This document shows, one piece after another, positions 1 through 8,647 of a DNA stretch of 37,522 nucleotides. Position numbers and translations under genes: made by a program. The DNA is taken from NCBI GenBank assembly GCA_964417685.1, contig CAYQIT010000008.1:1-37522 (forward strand). Direction: 5' to 3'. Source of the stretch: CAJQGY01 sp964417685 (GTDB lineage Bacteria; Pseudomonadota; Gammaproteobacteria; Magnimaribacterales; D2472). A model generated the notes under the pieces. That model did no database searches. It was not told where the DNA came from and saw only the letters and a program-made list of their open reading frames with translations. Position 1 is the stretch's first letter, and every line of letters begins with the position of its first letter.

Positions 1-388
1 CACCATCCCTAAAAAAACTTCCTCCTGTCATTTTTTGAGCTTTAGGCTTGCTTATAGTTACATCGAGCCCAGTCAGCGGTTGAAGATCAACATCAGGTTG
101 TGCAATATCTTCTGGTTGCTCTTCTGGCTTTTCTGGCTTGTCGACCTCTGTCATAAAAGTATCTATCTGTCTCTCTGGCATAACAATATCAGCAAGTTTT
201 ACTGATTTATCATCTTTCATCGCCATATCACCAAGAGAAATAAGCAGAACCATCACAGAAAAAAGTATTGTGGTTATCAGAATAGAAAAAGTTACACCTG
301 CAACCCATTTATTAGCATTAAATGCTTTTACATATAATCCATGTATTATTCCAAGAGGCAGGGATAGTATCTTAAGAACTGAATCCAT
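1..388 (-). CDS. tonB: TonB energy-transducing protein, N-terminal part (cut by left edge)
   Basis: TonB carries proton-motive energy from ExbB/ExbD across the periplasm to outer-membrane receptors. Only the first 129 codons are inside the window, starting at the ATG at 388. The protein has a short cytoplasmic start, one membrane helix at about residues 28-53, then an acidic and proline-rich periplasmic stretch (a run of PEKPEEQPE type). The C-terminal receptor-contact domain lies beyond base 1, so the call rests on this N-terminal layout and on its position 12 bp behind exbD. The membrane helix contains no histidine, unlike classical E. coli TonB, where His20 is the protonatable residue of that helix. 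It is the last visible gene of the 3533-to-1 operon. Confidence 0.8.
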   Translation of the reverse strand, partial: MDSVLKILSLPLGIIHGLYVKAFNANKWVAGVTFSILITTILFSVMVLLISLGDMAMKDDKSVKLADIVMPERQIDTFMTEVDKPEKPEEQPEDIAQPDVDLQPLTGLDVTISKPKAQKMTGGSFFRDG

Positions 389-400
389 TTACTTTAAATC

Positions 401-811
401 TTATTTTGGTTCTGATGCTAATGAAATTGCTGAGACTCCAGCCTCTCTTGCACCATCCATAACCTTAATTATCGTATCAGCAACTGCTTTTTCATCTGCT
501 TGAATAACTACAGAGCCCTGAGGATTATCTGCAAGCATTTTTACAACATTAGCTTTAACTTGCCTTACATCTATTCTTCTTCCATCCATCCATACCTCTC
601 CAGTAGGACCAACAGCAATAAGAATAGCAGCATTTTCTTGAGTTTCAGCTGTGTCAGAATCTGGTCTATTAATTTCTAAGCCAGGCTCTTTAATAAAGTT
701 TGCTGTAACAATAAAGAAAATAAGCATAATAAAAACAACATCCAGCATTGGTGTTAGATTTATTTCACTTTCTTCTTCTTTTACAGCAGTTGTAATTGCG
801 TTTCTTCTCAT
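401..811 (-). CDS. exbD: ExbD biopolymer transport protein (TonB2-type)
   Basis: Inner-membrane proton-channel subunit that partners ExbB and drives TonB. At 136 aa it has the usual family length. A short charged cytoplasmic N-terminus is followed by one membrane helix (about residues 23-40) opening with the ExbD/TolR motif PMLDVVFIML; Asp24 is the expected proton-binding residue. The remainder is the periplasmic alpha/beta domain. A strong AGGAG lies 7 nt before the ATG and overlaps the TAG stop of the upstream exbB, so translation is probably coupled. TolR is the main alternative, but the neighbouring ttpC, DUF3450 and tonB genes argue for the TonB system. Confidence 0.92.
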   Translation of the reverse strand: MRRNAITTAVKEEESEINLTPMLDVVFIMLIFFIVTANFIKEPGLEINRPDSDTAETQENAAILIAVGPTGEVWMDGRRIDVRQVKANVVKMLADNPQGSVVIQADEKAVADTIIKVMDGAREAGVSAISLASEPK

Positions 812-820
812 AAAAAACTC

Positions 821-1351
821 CTATAACTCTCTTTTGATCAATTCTCTAAGATCAGTTTCATGCTTCTCGCTAGCACTATTCAAATAAATACTTACAAAAA
901 CCCCTGATAATGCAACAACCATTCCTGCCATTGTTGGTAATGTTGCTTTTGAAACTCCCCCAGCCATAGCTCTAGCATCACCACCGCCATTAAAAGCCAT
1001 TACTTGGAAGACTTCGATCATTCCTGTAACAGTTCCTAATAACCCAAACAAAGGCGCAAGCATTACACATGTTTGTATCATGGACATATTTTTATTTATT
1101 TCAGATCTAGCTTCTGACATGAGCTTTTCTCTTATTTGCAGAGCATGCCAAGAGGTTTTGTCTTTTCTTGAATTCCATTTTTCAGCTAAGTCTTTTACAT
1201 AAACGCTATGACCATGAGAAAAATACCAAATTCTCTCAAAAATCATACCCCACATGAAAAAGACTAGTACAGCAATAAGCCATAACACACTTCCACCAGC
1301 TTCCATAAAGTCTCTGATGGATGTAAATGCTTCTACAAGTGCATATGGCAT
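821..1351 (-). CDS. exbB: ExbB / MotA-TolQ-ExbB proton channel protein (TonB2-type)
   Basis: Proton-channel subunit of the TonB complex in the inner membrane. The 176-aa length fits the short ExbB2 type rather than the longer E. coli ExbB. There is a membrane helix near residues 19-37, a cytoplasmic segment, and then the conserved MotA/TolQ/ExbB block (MIQTCVMLAPLFGLLGTVTG, followed by a glycine-rich loop and a last helix ending near SIYL). It sits 8 bp after ttpC and 9 bp before exbD on the same strand. The C-terminal half resembles the matching block of ttpC, as expected for two paralogous channel-type proteins in one system. Confidence 0.92.
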   Translation of the reverse strand: MPYALVEAFTSIRDFMEAGGSVLWLIAVLVFFMWGMIFERIWYFSHGHSVYVKDLAEKWNSRKDKTSWHALQIREKLMSEARSEINKNMSMIQTCVMLAPLFGLLGTVTGMIEVFQVMAFNGGGDARAMAGGVSKATLPTMAGMVVALSGVFVSIYLNSASEKHETDLRELIKREL

Positions 1352-1359
1352 ATTAAATA

Positions 1360-2748
1360 TTAACCCGCTTCAGAATGCTCTGCTAGGATACCTGTACTTT
1401 GCTCTTCTAATGTACTGATTATCCCTCTAGCGGACGAAGCAGTGAAAGAATGAAGAAGTGTAGTAGGTATCGCAACAAGCAAACCTAAAACTGTAGTAAC
1501 CAATGCTTGTGATATACCACCAGCCATTAATTTAGGGTCACCAGTTCCGTATAATGTGATCATTTGGAAAGTCACGATCATTCCTGTAACAGTTCCTAAC
1601 AAACCAGCTAATGGAGCTACCACTGATATAATCCTTACAGCTCCAATACCTCTTTCAATTGCAGGTCTCTCAGCCATAATTGCCTCAGCAAGTTTTAGCT
1701 CAAGAGTATCTATATCCTTATCAAAGTTATCTTTTCCAACCTTAAGGACTCTTCCAAGAGGATTGCGTGAATCGGCAACTTTAGAGTTAGCCTGGTTTCT
1801 TACTGCTTTTCCAAGCTGTGCAAGTTCAATTAACTTCCATATAGCTATAAGAATACCAATTGTACCAACAGCAATAATCGCATATCCAACCTCTCTACCC
1901 TGCTGAGCTCTCTCAAGCAGTGATGGCGTTTGAATCAAGTTTGCTAATAAGCTTCCGCCAGTAGGACCGGTTGGATCAATACCAAACCTAACTTGCTCTC
2001 TAGCCTCTGCTTCAGCAATATTTTTAGCTGTTTTTGTATATCTTCCAGCAGGTTGTCTTGGCAAGAAAGAATATTCACCTTTAGTAGCTGAGTATTCTAA
2101 GTATTTTCCATCACAAACCGCATTAAATAATCCAACCCTTACGACGTCACACTCTGATGATGTGCCATCTACATCATTAACATTCGCAGTAAATCCAACT
2201 ACTTGACCACTTGCAACCATCTCTCTTTGAAGTTCATACCACAACCCTTCTATTTCTCTAATAGTTGGTAGTTCGGTTGTTTCTGACATTTTTTTAGTCA
2301 GATCATTTAAGAATGCAACTCTGTCAGTTCCAAACTGAGCTGAAGTGAGTGAGCCAGAAAACTGGACAGCAGCCTCACCGGCAGAACTTTGTAAGTGACC
2401 AAAAAGCTCAACAAGAGAGCCAAGCTCTTTTTGGTAGGCCTCTTCTTTTACCCTTAAAGTCTCTTCATTCTTTTTATATTCAGCTTCAAGTTGGTCAGCT
2501 ATTTTTTCTTGTCTAGCAAGCTCTCTTTTTTCAGCAGCTAGAATAGAAGCCTGTTTGCTTTTATTTGCTAAAAATTTCTTTTCTCTGTCTTTGTTTTCTG
2601 CTTGTTCTCTGGTTTTACCCTCTTTAACTAAAGATAATAAAGCCTCAACAGTTGTTGGCTCTTCAACAGCTACAGCATCTTCTTGAGCAAATAAAGTTGA
2701 TACAAAAGAAAATAATATAAAAAACGGTACTATTCTTAGAGTTTTCAT
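1360..2748 (-). CDS. ttpC: TtpC-like TonB2-system protein with C-terminal MotA/TolQ/ExbB domain
   Basis: In Vibrio, TtpC is an extra inner-membrane component needed for TonB2-dependent uptake. This 462-aa protein has the same plan: signal peptide (1-21, likely cut after LFA), a charged coiled coil (about 45-115), a periplasmic domain with two cysteines (C200, C212) that could form a disulfide, a membrane helix at 288-306, and a MotA/TolQ/ExbB domain with helices near 371-397 and 415-434 (VVAPLAGLLGTVTGM). The ATG overlaps the upstream TAA stop by one base (TAATG), with AGGAG just before it, so it is probably translationally coupled to the DUF3450 gene. Assignment is by architecture and gene order. 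Confidence 0.85.
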   Translation of the reverse strand: MKTLRIVPFFILFSFVSTLFAQEDAVAVEEPTTVEALLSLVKEGKTREQAENKDREKKFLANKSKQASILAAEKRELARQEKIADQLEAEYKKNEETLRVKEEAYQKELGSLVELFGHLQSSAGEAAVQFSGSLTSAQFGTDRVAFLNDLTKKMSETTELPTIREIEGLWYELQREMVASGQVVGFTANVNDVDGTSSECDVVRVGLFNAVCDGKYLEYSATKGEYSFLPRQPAGRYTKTAKNIAEAEAREQVRFGIDPTGPTGGSLLANLIQTPSLLERAQQGREVGYAIIAVGTIGILIAIWKLIELAQLGKAVRNQANSKVADSRNPLGRVLKVGKDNFDKDIDTLELKLAEAIMAERPAIERGIGAVRIISVVAPLAGLLGTVTGMIVTFQMITLYGTGDPKLMAGGISQALVTTVLGLLVAIPTTLLHSFTASSARGIISTLEEQSTGILAEHSEAG

Positions 2749-3533
2749 TATGCCTCTCCTTTAATTACTGGCATCATTAGCATGTCTACAGGAGTAAGCT
2801 TTTTAGCCATTCTTATACCATCTCTAATAGCCTTAGTATAACTATTTGGAAGTGACTCCCACTCACCAATTTCGTTGTTCCATCTTCCACTAGATCTCTC
2901 GTCTTTAGTCTGGTAGAACATACCAACCCTTCCTATAACAAGAACATTAACCTCTAAGTCATTGCCATCAATAGAAATTGTTTGTGGGTATGTATCAACT
3001 TTTCTTCCGTATTCTGCTTCGATGTTATAAGCCTCTAAAACCTGTCTTACCTGTTCTGAAGCAGTTACTTTTGGTTTAGCTAGAGACGATCTCACTAAGT
3101 CGATTCTACTTTGTCTTTCTTCAAGCCTAAAAGGTGTGTCTAATGAAACAAAGCTCTCTAAGCTTTCAAGCATTCTTTGGGCCAAAGGGGGAATCTGCCT
3201 TTGCATCACAACTACTTGTACAAGCTGCTCATCAAGCTTATCCATAAGCTCAAGCTGAGCTTTGATTTGAATTCTTTTTTGCTCGTTATAAACTTTTAAC
3301 CCTTCAACCTGTTTTGAAACAACCTTCCACTCATTTACTATTTTGTCAGTTTGTCTCTCTGTTGCATCTATCTTATCTTGAGATGCAGCTGAAAGTTTTT
3401 GATTTTCTCTTCCAACCTCTAAAACACTCTCCATATTTATTGAAGCGCTCTCTGCTACATTTTCAGCAGAATGAATAGTAAAAGGAAAGGAAAAAGCAAT
3501 GCACAATTGCATCATTAACAATTTGTTTTTCAT
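2748..3533 (-). CDS. DUF3450 periplasmic coiled-coil protein of the TonB2 cluster
   Basis: First gene of the TonB2-type operon. The 261-aa protein has a signal peptide (likely cleaved after HSA, residue 23) and a long charged heptad-rich region (about 30-110) consistent with a coiled coil. A globular C-terminal part follows, rich in aromatic residues around the GMFYQTKDERSSGRW stretch. DUF3450 proteins regularly precede ttpC-exbB-exbD-tonB clusters in gammaproteobacteria. Their exact role is unsettled, and a periplasmic accessory role in TonB energy transfer is inferred from context. An AGGGAG ribosome site (3540-3545, minus strand) lies 6 nt before the ATG and supports this start. Confidence 0.82.
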   Translation of the reverse strand: MKNKLLMMQLCIAFSFPFTIHSAENVAESASINMESVLEVGRENQKLSAASQDKIDATERQTDKIVNEWKVVSKQVEGLKVYNEQKRIQIKAQLELMDKLDEQLVQVVVMQRQIPPLAQRMLESLESFVSLDTPFRLEERQSRIDLVRSSLAKPKVTASEQVRQVLEAYNIEAEYGRKVDTYPQTISIDGNDLEVNVLVIGRVGMFYQTKDERSSGRWNNEIGEWESLPNSYTKAIRDGIRMAKKLTPVDMLMMPVIKGEA

Positions 3534-3574
3534 AATTGACTCCCTAAAAGTTTGCTTATAATAACAGCATGATC

Positions 3575-3580
3575 ATTATA
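3575..3580 (-). promoter_or_regulatory. Candidate -10 box for the TonB2-type operon
   Basis: The 107-bp gap 3534-3640 is the largest in the window and lies upstream of the five-gene operon. On the minus strand a perfect TATAAT (bases 3580 to 3575) sits 41 nt before the DUF3450 start codon. Its best upstream -35 match, TTAAAG with an 18-bp spacer, is weak. No Fur-box-like 19-bp palindrome was recognised by eye. Confidence 0.4.
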
Positions 3581-3640
3581 TGCAAAATCTATATATAACT
3601 TTAATATTTTATCCTTACAATGTCATTACATGCCAAGCAT

Positions 3641-4489
3641 TTAAAGCTTTGGAAATAGCATTGGGGTTGATTTTTGATAGGCCTTATATTCTTCTAAATG
3701 ACCCCATTTCTTTTGACCTCTAGCCTCAAGCATTCTAACGCCGCTAACATGCACTAATAGTACGTAAGTAAATATTGGAGATATTAGTGTGATGTATTGA
3801 AGGCTGCTTAAAGAAGGTAATGAAATTACAGCAATTGCAGCCCATAAGACAATTTCTCCAAAGTAATTTGGATGTCTGGATTTTGCCCATAGCCCTGTAG
3901 TAATAAATTTATCTCTATTCTCAGGAACTGATCTAAACTTAGATTTTTCGTTGTCTGCTTTTACTTCGGTAATAAAACCATAAATAAATAATCCGACCCC
4001 TAAATAATAAAATGCATTTACAACTACTCCAGACTCTGATGAGATGGCAGTCAAAGCACACATTGAACATAAAGATACCCATAAGCCCTGCAGAGTCCAT
4101 GTCATAAAGAATTGAGTTGCAGAAGGCTTAATCGTTCTGAATCTTTTATCTTCTCCATCTTTATGAATTCTTGAAAATAAGAAACTTCCAAGTCTTATTG
4201 CCCATAAACTTATTAATAAAACTATTGCGATGCTTGCTACGTTAAGATTTGTAAATTTTTCTGAGCTCATATACAGCGCATACCATGTGACAGTTAAATA
4301 GGTCAAGGTACCTGTTAAGTCATAAAATTTTTCTGTCTGAAAAGCATATGCGGGTATAAAGGCAACCCATTGAATAATAAATGCAATTAGCACTGCCTCA
4401 ACCACCAAACTATTACCAGTTGCATTCGCAATTGAGATTGCAATTAGGAATACAACTAAAGAAATTAAAAGGTTTACAATTTTTTTCAT
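3641..4489 (-). CDS. DUF1295 / steroid 5-alpha-reductase-like integral membrane protein
   Basis: A 282-aa, very hydrophobic protein with about seven membrane helices. Near the C-terminus it carries the family signature SRHPNYFGE (residues 204-212), shared by DUF1295 proteins, steroid 5-alpha reductases and isoprenylcysteine methyltransferases. In those relatives the conserved basic, histidine and glutamate residues line a NADPH or SAM site. The substrate here cannot be told from sequence. Its ATG overlaps the stop of the M2 peptidase gene by 4 nt (ATGA), so the two are probably co-translated. Oxidoreduction or methylation of a lipid is inferred from the family only. Confidence 0.75.
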   Translation of the reverse strand: MKKIVNLLISLVVFLIAISIANATGNSLVVEAVLIAFIIQWVAFIPAYAFQTEKFYDLTGTLTYLTVTWYALYMSSEKFTNLNVASIAIVLLISLWAIRLGSFLFSRIHKDGEDKRFRTIKPSATQFFMTWTLQGLWVSLCSMCALTAISSESGVVVNAFYYLGVGLFIYGFITEVKADNEKSKFRSVPENRDKFITTGLWAKSRHPNYFGEIVLWAAIAVISLPSLSSLQYITLISPIFTYVLLVHVSGVRMLEARGQKKWGHLEEYKAYQKSTPMLFPKL

Positions 4490-6306
4490 GATTCACTCCA
4501 TCCACATGTTCTGTTTTTGTTTTGTATATCTAACCACTCTTTAAGAGGTTTATAATAATTCATTATAGAGTTCCCGCTTAACTTTTCTGTTCCTGTTATC
4601 TCTCTAAAAGCATCTTGCCATGGAACGCTCCTACCAAGCGCCATTGTAGAAATTATTTTATTTCCTGCATCTTTGTTTCCATAAATTGAACATTCATGAA
4701 GAGGCCCATCAAATCCTGCTGCTAGGCAAAGGGATTCATGAAACTGATACTGCATAATTCTTGCTAAGTAATATCTGGTATATGGAGTATTTGCAGGAAT
4801 GTGATACTTTGCTCCTGGATCAAAGCTATCTCCAGATCTTTCTGAAGGCGGAGCTATGCCTTGGTATTTGTTTCGAAGGTCCCACCAAGATTCATTGAGT
4901 TCATCATAAGCAATTTCGCCTTTAAAAATCCCTGCTCTCCACTTATCGAGCATAAGTGCCCATGGAACAACCACAACTCCTTCTAGAGCCTGTTTCATTA
5001 AGAGACCAACTTCATCTTCTTTAGCTTCTATCGCTTGATCTTGAGCAATGAATCCAATCTGCTGCAGGTAATCAGGGGTTATGGATAATGTTAATAAATC
5101 TCCAAATGCTTCATGGAAACCATCATTAGCCCCAGCTCTAAAAAGAGAGGGCAAATGATTGTAAGCTTGATAATAAAAAATATGGCCAAGCTCATGATGA
5201 ATTGTTGAAAAATCTTCCTCGTTACGCTCTATACACATTTTTATTCTAAGATCGTTGTTTGCAGGGTCTAAATTCCAAGCTGAAGCATGACAAACAACCG
5301 ATCTGTCTTTAGGCTTAATGAACAAAGATCTCTCCCAAAAAGTTTCAGGCAAGGGCTCAAAACCAATTGAAAGGAAAAAATCTTCAGCTATCTCAACCAT
5401 TTCAACTTCACTTAGATCTTTATCTAAAATTATCTTAGTAACATCTACCTTATTTTTTTGAGCTTTGTTTTTATAGATAATGTCATAGATATTAGACCAT
5501 GATTGACCCCACATATTTCCAAGGATATGAACCGGTATTGGGCCATCTTTGCTGACTACTTCATCTCCATATTCCTCATTAAGCATCTCTCTTGCATGGC
5601 AATGCAATGCATCATAAAGCGGCTTAACTTCACTCCATACCTCATCAATAGATTGTAAAAATTCTTCTGATGGCATGTCATATTTGCTGAACCACAGATC
5701 TGAAAGATCGTCATAGCCAAGCTCTTGCGCTCCCTGGTTACCAATTTCAACCATTCTCATATATGGACCCTTCATAGGCTTGCCTATCTCATGCCAGCCT
5801 TCCCAAGCTCTCTTTAATTCTTTTGGATCTCTAGAATTATCAATAATAGCCTCAAATCCCTCTAGATCATTGCAATCATTTGCTGAAAAACAATAGGTGC
5901 CGCTTCCATACATTGCGCTGAGTTTTGTTTCAATTTTTGATAGTTCAGTGGCAAGAGCATCATCTAATGGCGGCGGCATTACAAAAGCAGATTTCAGGAT
6001 GTTTAGTTTTCTTCTCTCTGCATCTGAGGCTGAAGAAGCGTTATAAGAACTTGCATCCTTTGATCTTTGAAGATCAACAAGGGTGCTGCGCTTGGAATAA
6101 TCTGCTAATACTAATTGTGAGTCATGAGTTATAAAATTTGAGCTTATCCATGATGCTGAATAAATAATAGGATTGATTAACTCATCTTCAGCTTCGATTC
6201 TTTCAATAAAATCCTGAAGGCTTTCATCTTTGACTTCATGTTCGCTAGAATTGCTACAAGAAGTTACAATTACAATTGTAAAAATAAATATAATTAACTT
6301 TTTCAT
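4486..6306 (-). CDS. Peptidase M2 (angiotensin-converting-enzyme family) lipoprotein
   Basis: Secreted zinc dipeptidyl-carboxypeptidase of the ACE family, 606 aa. The zinc motif HHELGH occupies residues 370-375 (HEXXH at 371-375). The third ligand, Glu399 in GANDGFHEAFGD, is 28 residues after the first zinc histidine, matching the ACE spacing. The N-terminus is a lipoprotein signal with lipobox VTSC (Cys near residue 17), so the enzyme is probably membrane-anchored facing the periplasm. The start at 6306 is preferred over an in-frame ATG at 6360, because the latter would add 18 residues before the signal peptide and run into efp, and because AGAGG stands just upstream of 6306. It likely trims imported peptides. 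Confidence 0.9.
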   Translation of the reverse strand: MKKLIIFIFTIVIVTSCSNSSEHEVKDESLQDFIERIEAEDELINPIIYSASWISSNFITHDSQLVLADYSKRSTLVDLQRSKDASSYNASSASDAERRKLNILKSAFVMPPPLDDALATELSKIETKLSAMYGSGTYCFSANDCNDLEGFEAIIDNSRDPKELKRAWEGWHEIGKPMKGPYMRMVEIGNQGAQELGYDDLSDLWFSKYDMPSEEFLQSIDEVWSEVKPLYDALHCHAREMLNEEYGDEVVSKDGPIPVHILGNMWGQSWSNIYDIIYKNKAQKNKVDVTKIILDKDLSEVEMVEIAEDFFLSIGFEPLPETFWERSLFIKPKDRSVVCHASAWNLDPANNDLRIKMCIERNEEDFSTIHHELGHIFYYQAYNHLPSLFRAGANDGFHEAFGDLLTLSITPDYLQQIGFIAQDQAIEAKEDEVGLLMKQALEGVVVVPWALMLDKWRAGIFKGEIAYDELNESWWDLRNKYQGIAPPSERSGDSFDPGAKYHIPANTPYTRYYLARIMQYQFHESLCLAAGFDGPLHECSIYGNKDAGNKIISTMALGRSVPWQDAFREITGTEKLSGNSIMNYYKPLKEWLDIQNKNRTCGWSES

Positions 6307-6339
6307 TTTGATGACCTCTGCAATTAAAATAACATAACT

Positions 6340-6900
6340 ATGAAAATATCTACAAGCCAATTTAAAAATGGCACCAAGCTCCTGCTTGATGGTGCCCCCT
6401 GCTCAATAGTGAGTCATGAATTTCATAAGCCGGGCAAAGGACAGGCGGTTATGCGTGTCAAATATAAGAATCTTTTGACTGGCAATACAAATGACAAGAC
6501 ATTTAAATCTGGAGAATCTGTTGAGACCGCAGATATAAACCATAAAGAGATGGAGTTTTTGTACTCAGATGGGAATAATTGGCATTTTATGGACTCTCTT
6601 ACATATGAGCAAATAGAGGTTGGTCCTGAGGTTATGCAAGATGCTAAAAAATGGCTTATAGGCCAAGAAATATGTGAAATTGTAACTTGGGACGACTCCC
6701 CTATTCTTGTTGAGCCTCCCGTTTTTGTTGAATTAACAATAATAAAATCTGAACCTGGTGTAAAAGGCGATACTGTATCTGGAGCAAATAAATCAGCTGA
6801 GCTTGAAACAGGAGTATCTGTTCAAGTGCCCTTGTTTGTTAATGAGGGAGAAAAAATTAAAGTTGATACAAGAACAGAATCCTATGTAAGTAGAGCTTAA
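6340..6900 (+). CDS. efp: Elongation factor P
   Basis: EF-P binds between the P and E sites of the ribosome and rescues stalling at polyproline stretches. At 186 aa it has the normal length and keeps the three-domain pattern, the PGKGQ loop with Lys33 at the tip (the residue beta-lysylated by EpmA in E. coli), LLTG, TFKSGE and the C-terminal GDT...KVDTR..YVSRA signature. It starts 33 bp from the divergent M2 peptidase and 4 bp before argS. A TAAAAT at 6325-6330 could act as a -10 box placing the transcript start next to the ATG. No clear Shine-Dalgarno sequence is seen. Confidence 0.97.
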   Translation: MKISTSQFKNGTKLLLDGAPCSIVSHEFHKPGKGQAVMRVKYKNLLTGNTNDKTFKSGESVETADINHKEMEFLYSDGNNWHFMDSLTYEQIEVGPEVMQDAKKWLIGQEICEIVTWDDSPILVEPPVFVELTIIKSEPGVKGDTVSGANKSAELETGVSVQVPLFVNEGEKIKVDTRTESYVSRA

Positions 6901-6904
6901 TTCT

Positions 6905-8641
6905 ATGATTGATATTATTAATGATGTAATAGATGGCTTTCTGATTAAGGCTTTTGGTCAAGATAGTGAAGGTTATTTAAAAGTCAAAAGTAAATATACT
7001 ACTTCGATAACAGACAATCTTGATAAAGGCGACATCACATCAAATATTTGTATGATTGCTGCCGGGGCATTAAAAGTAAATCCAAAGGAGTTATCAAAAA
7101 ACCTAACCGCTGACCTCAACAAACTCAAAGAAATTGAAAGCGCTGAGTCAGCTGGTCCTGGTTTTATAAATATAAAATTAACAAGAAGTGCTTTTGTTAG
7201 GTCCATTAAGAATGCAAATGAAACTAGCAAGGATTATGGAAGAAGCGCATCAAAAAATATAAAGAAGATACAAATTGAGTTTGTGTCTGCAAATCCTACC
7301 GGTCCACTTCATGTAGGCCATGGCAGAGGTGCAGCATATGGTGATGCCATTGGAAGAATACTTGAAGCTTGCGGTCATGATGTTGAAAAAGAATATTATG
7401 TAAATGATGCTGGAAGACAAATAGATATTCTTACTAGTAGTGTTTGTTTGAGGCTGATGGGCGCCGATAACCCTAAGATGCCTGATAGCTCATATAAGGG
7501 CCAATATATTTTAGATATTGCTGATAAATTTATAGAAGCTCACGGCAAGCCCTCTAAAAACATTGAAAGTATTTTAACCGACCTTCCATGCGACCCTGAG
7601 AAGGAAATAGACGAGATTACAAATAGGATTAAAGAAGATAATTTGTTATGGGAGAATGCAAAAGAGATATCTCTTGATGAGGTGTTATATTCAATAAAAG
7701 AAGATTTGAAAAATTTTAATGTCATTCATGATAATTGGTACTATGAATCTTCTCTAGGCAGCCTTAGTGAAGGCTCATCTCCAATAAGTAATGCTATGAA
7801 TTTTCTAGAAGATAGCGGCCAAGCTTATAAAGAAAATGGAGCGCTTTGGCTAGATACATCTTCAGCTAAAGATGATAAAAATAGAGTTCTTGTAAGAGAA
7901 GACGGAAGGCCTACATATTTTGCATCGGATGTTGCTTACCACAAAGATAAAATTGACAGAGGATTCGATACTTTAATAAATGTTTGGGGCGCTGATCACC
8001 ACGGATATATTAAAAGAATAGAATCTTCAATAGAGGGCCTTGGCTTTGACAAAAACAAATTGAATGTTCAGCTTGTTCAGTTTGCAAACCTGTTTAAAGA
8101 TGGAAAAAAAGTAAAAATGTCTACGCGAAGTGGAGAATTCTATACCCTCGCTGACCTTGTTGATGAAATTGGAAGAGATGCGGCAAGATTTTACTATTTA
8201 TCAAAGCAGGCAGATCAGCATCTGGATTTTGACATTGACCTTGCTAAAGCAGACAACAAGGAAAATATCTTTTATTACATTCAATATGCTCATGCTCGCA
8301 TATGCTCTTTGCAGGAGAAATTTTTAGAAAATAATAAAAAACTTCCAGCATCTGCCAATGAAATTGAGAATAATAATTATAAAAATTGTGACGAGTTAAT
8401 TCATGAAATTAGTAAATTTCCAGATGTTGTAAAAAGGTCTGGGGCGAACCTTCACCCTCATTTAATTGTATATTATCTAAAAGATTTTTCTCAATGTTTC
8501 CATAGTTTTTATAATGACAATCACGTGCTTTCTGAGTCTTCAGAAAATATGGATTCTATTCTTTTTTGTTTGAATGCTGCAAAGCAAGTTATTGCAAATG
8601 GTCTTAACCTTTTAGGCATTGAGCCAATTGAGAAAATGTAA
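6905..8641 (+). CDS. argS: Arginyl-tRNA synthetase
   Basis: Class I aminoacyl-tRNA synthetase that charges tRNA-Arg. The 578-aa length matches E. coli ArgS (577). The N-terminal additional domain (about 1-110) is followed by SANPTGPLHVGHGRG with the HIGH-type motif at 136-139, the variant KMSKS loop KMSTRSGEF near 404-412, and an anticodon-binding C-terminal domain ending with the conserved LLGIEP..M. Insertions around 200-240 are lysine- and glutamate-rich. It lies 4 bp after efp and 6 bp before the FtsN-like gene, so it is probably in one transcript. Confidence 0.97.
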   Translation: MIDIINDVIDGFLIKAFGQDSEGYLKVKSKYTTSITDNLDKGDITSNICMIAAGALKVNPKELSKNLTADLNKLKEIESAESAGPGFINIKLTRSAFVRSIKNANETSKDYGRSASKNIKKIQIEFVSANPTGPLHVGHGRGAAYGDAIGRILEACGHDVEKEYYVNDAGRQIDILTSSVCLRLMGADNPKMPDSSYKGQYILDIADKFIEAHGKPSKNIESILTDLPCDPEKEIDEITNRIKEDNLLWENAKEISLDEVLYSIKEDLKNFNVIHDNWYYESSLGSLSEGSSPISNAMNFLEDSGQAYKENGALWLDTSSAKDDKNRVLVREDGRPTYFASDVAYHKDKIDRGFDTLINVWGADHHGYIKRIESSIEGLGFDKNKLNVQLVQFANLFKDGKKVKMSTRSGEFYTLADLVDEIGRDAARFYYLSKQADQHLDFDIDLAKADNKENIFYYIQYAHARICSLQEKFLENNKKLPASANEIENNNYKNCDELIHEISKFPDVVKRSGANLHPHLIVYYLKDFSQCFHSFYNDNHVLSESSENMDSILFCLNAAKQVIANGLNLLGIEPIEKM

Positions 8642-8647
8642 ATTAAT

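Noticed and set aside
138..503. Open frame on the plus strand across tonB/exbD, and similar antisense frames over other genes
   Set aside because: Their translations show no family features and lie wholly opposite well-supported genes, so they are chance open frames.
6307..6360. Longer M2 peptidase start at 6360
   Set aside because: It would place 18 residues ahead of a clear lipoprotein signal and overlap efp by 21 bp; the ATG at 6306 has AGAGG upstream.
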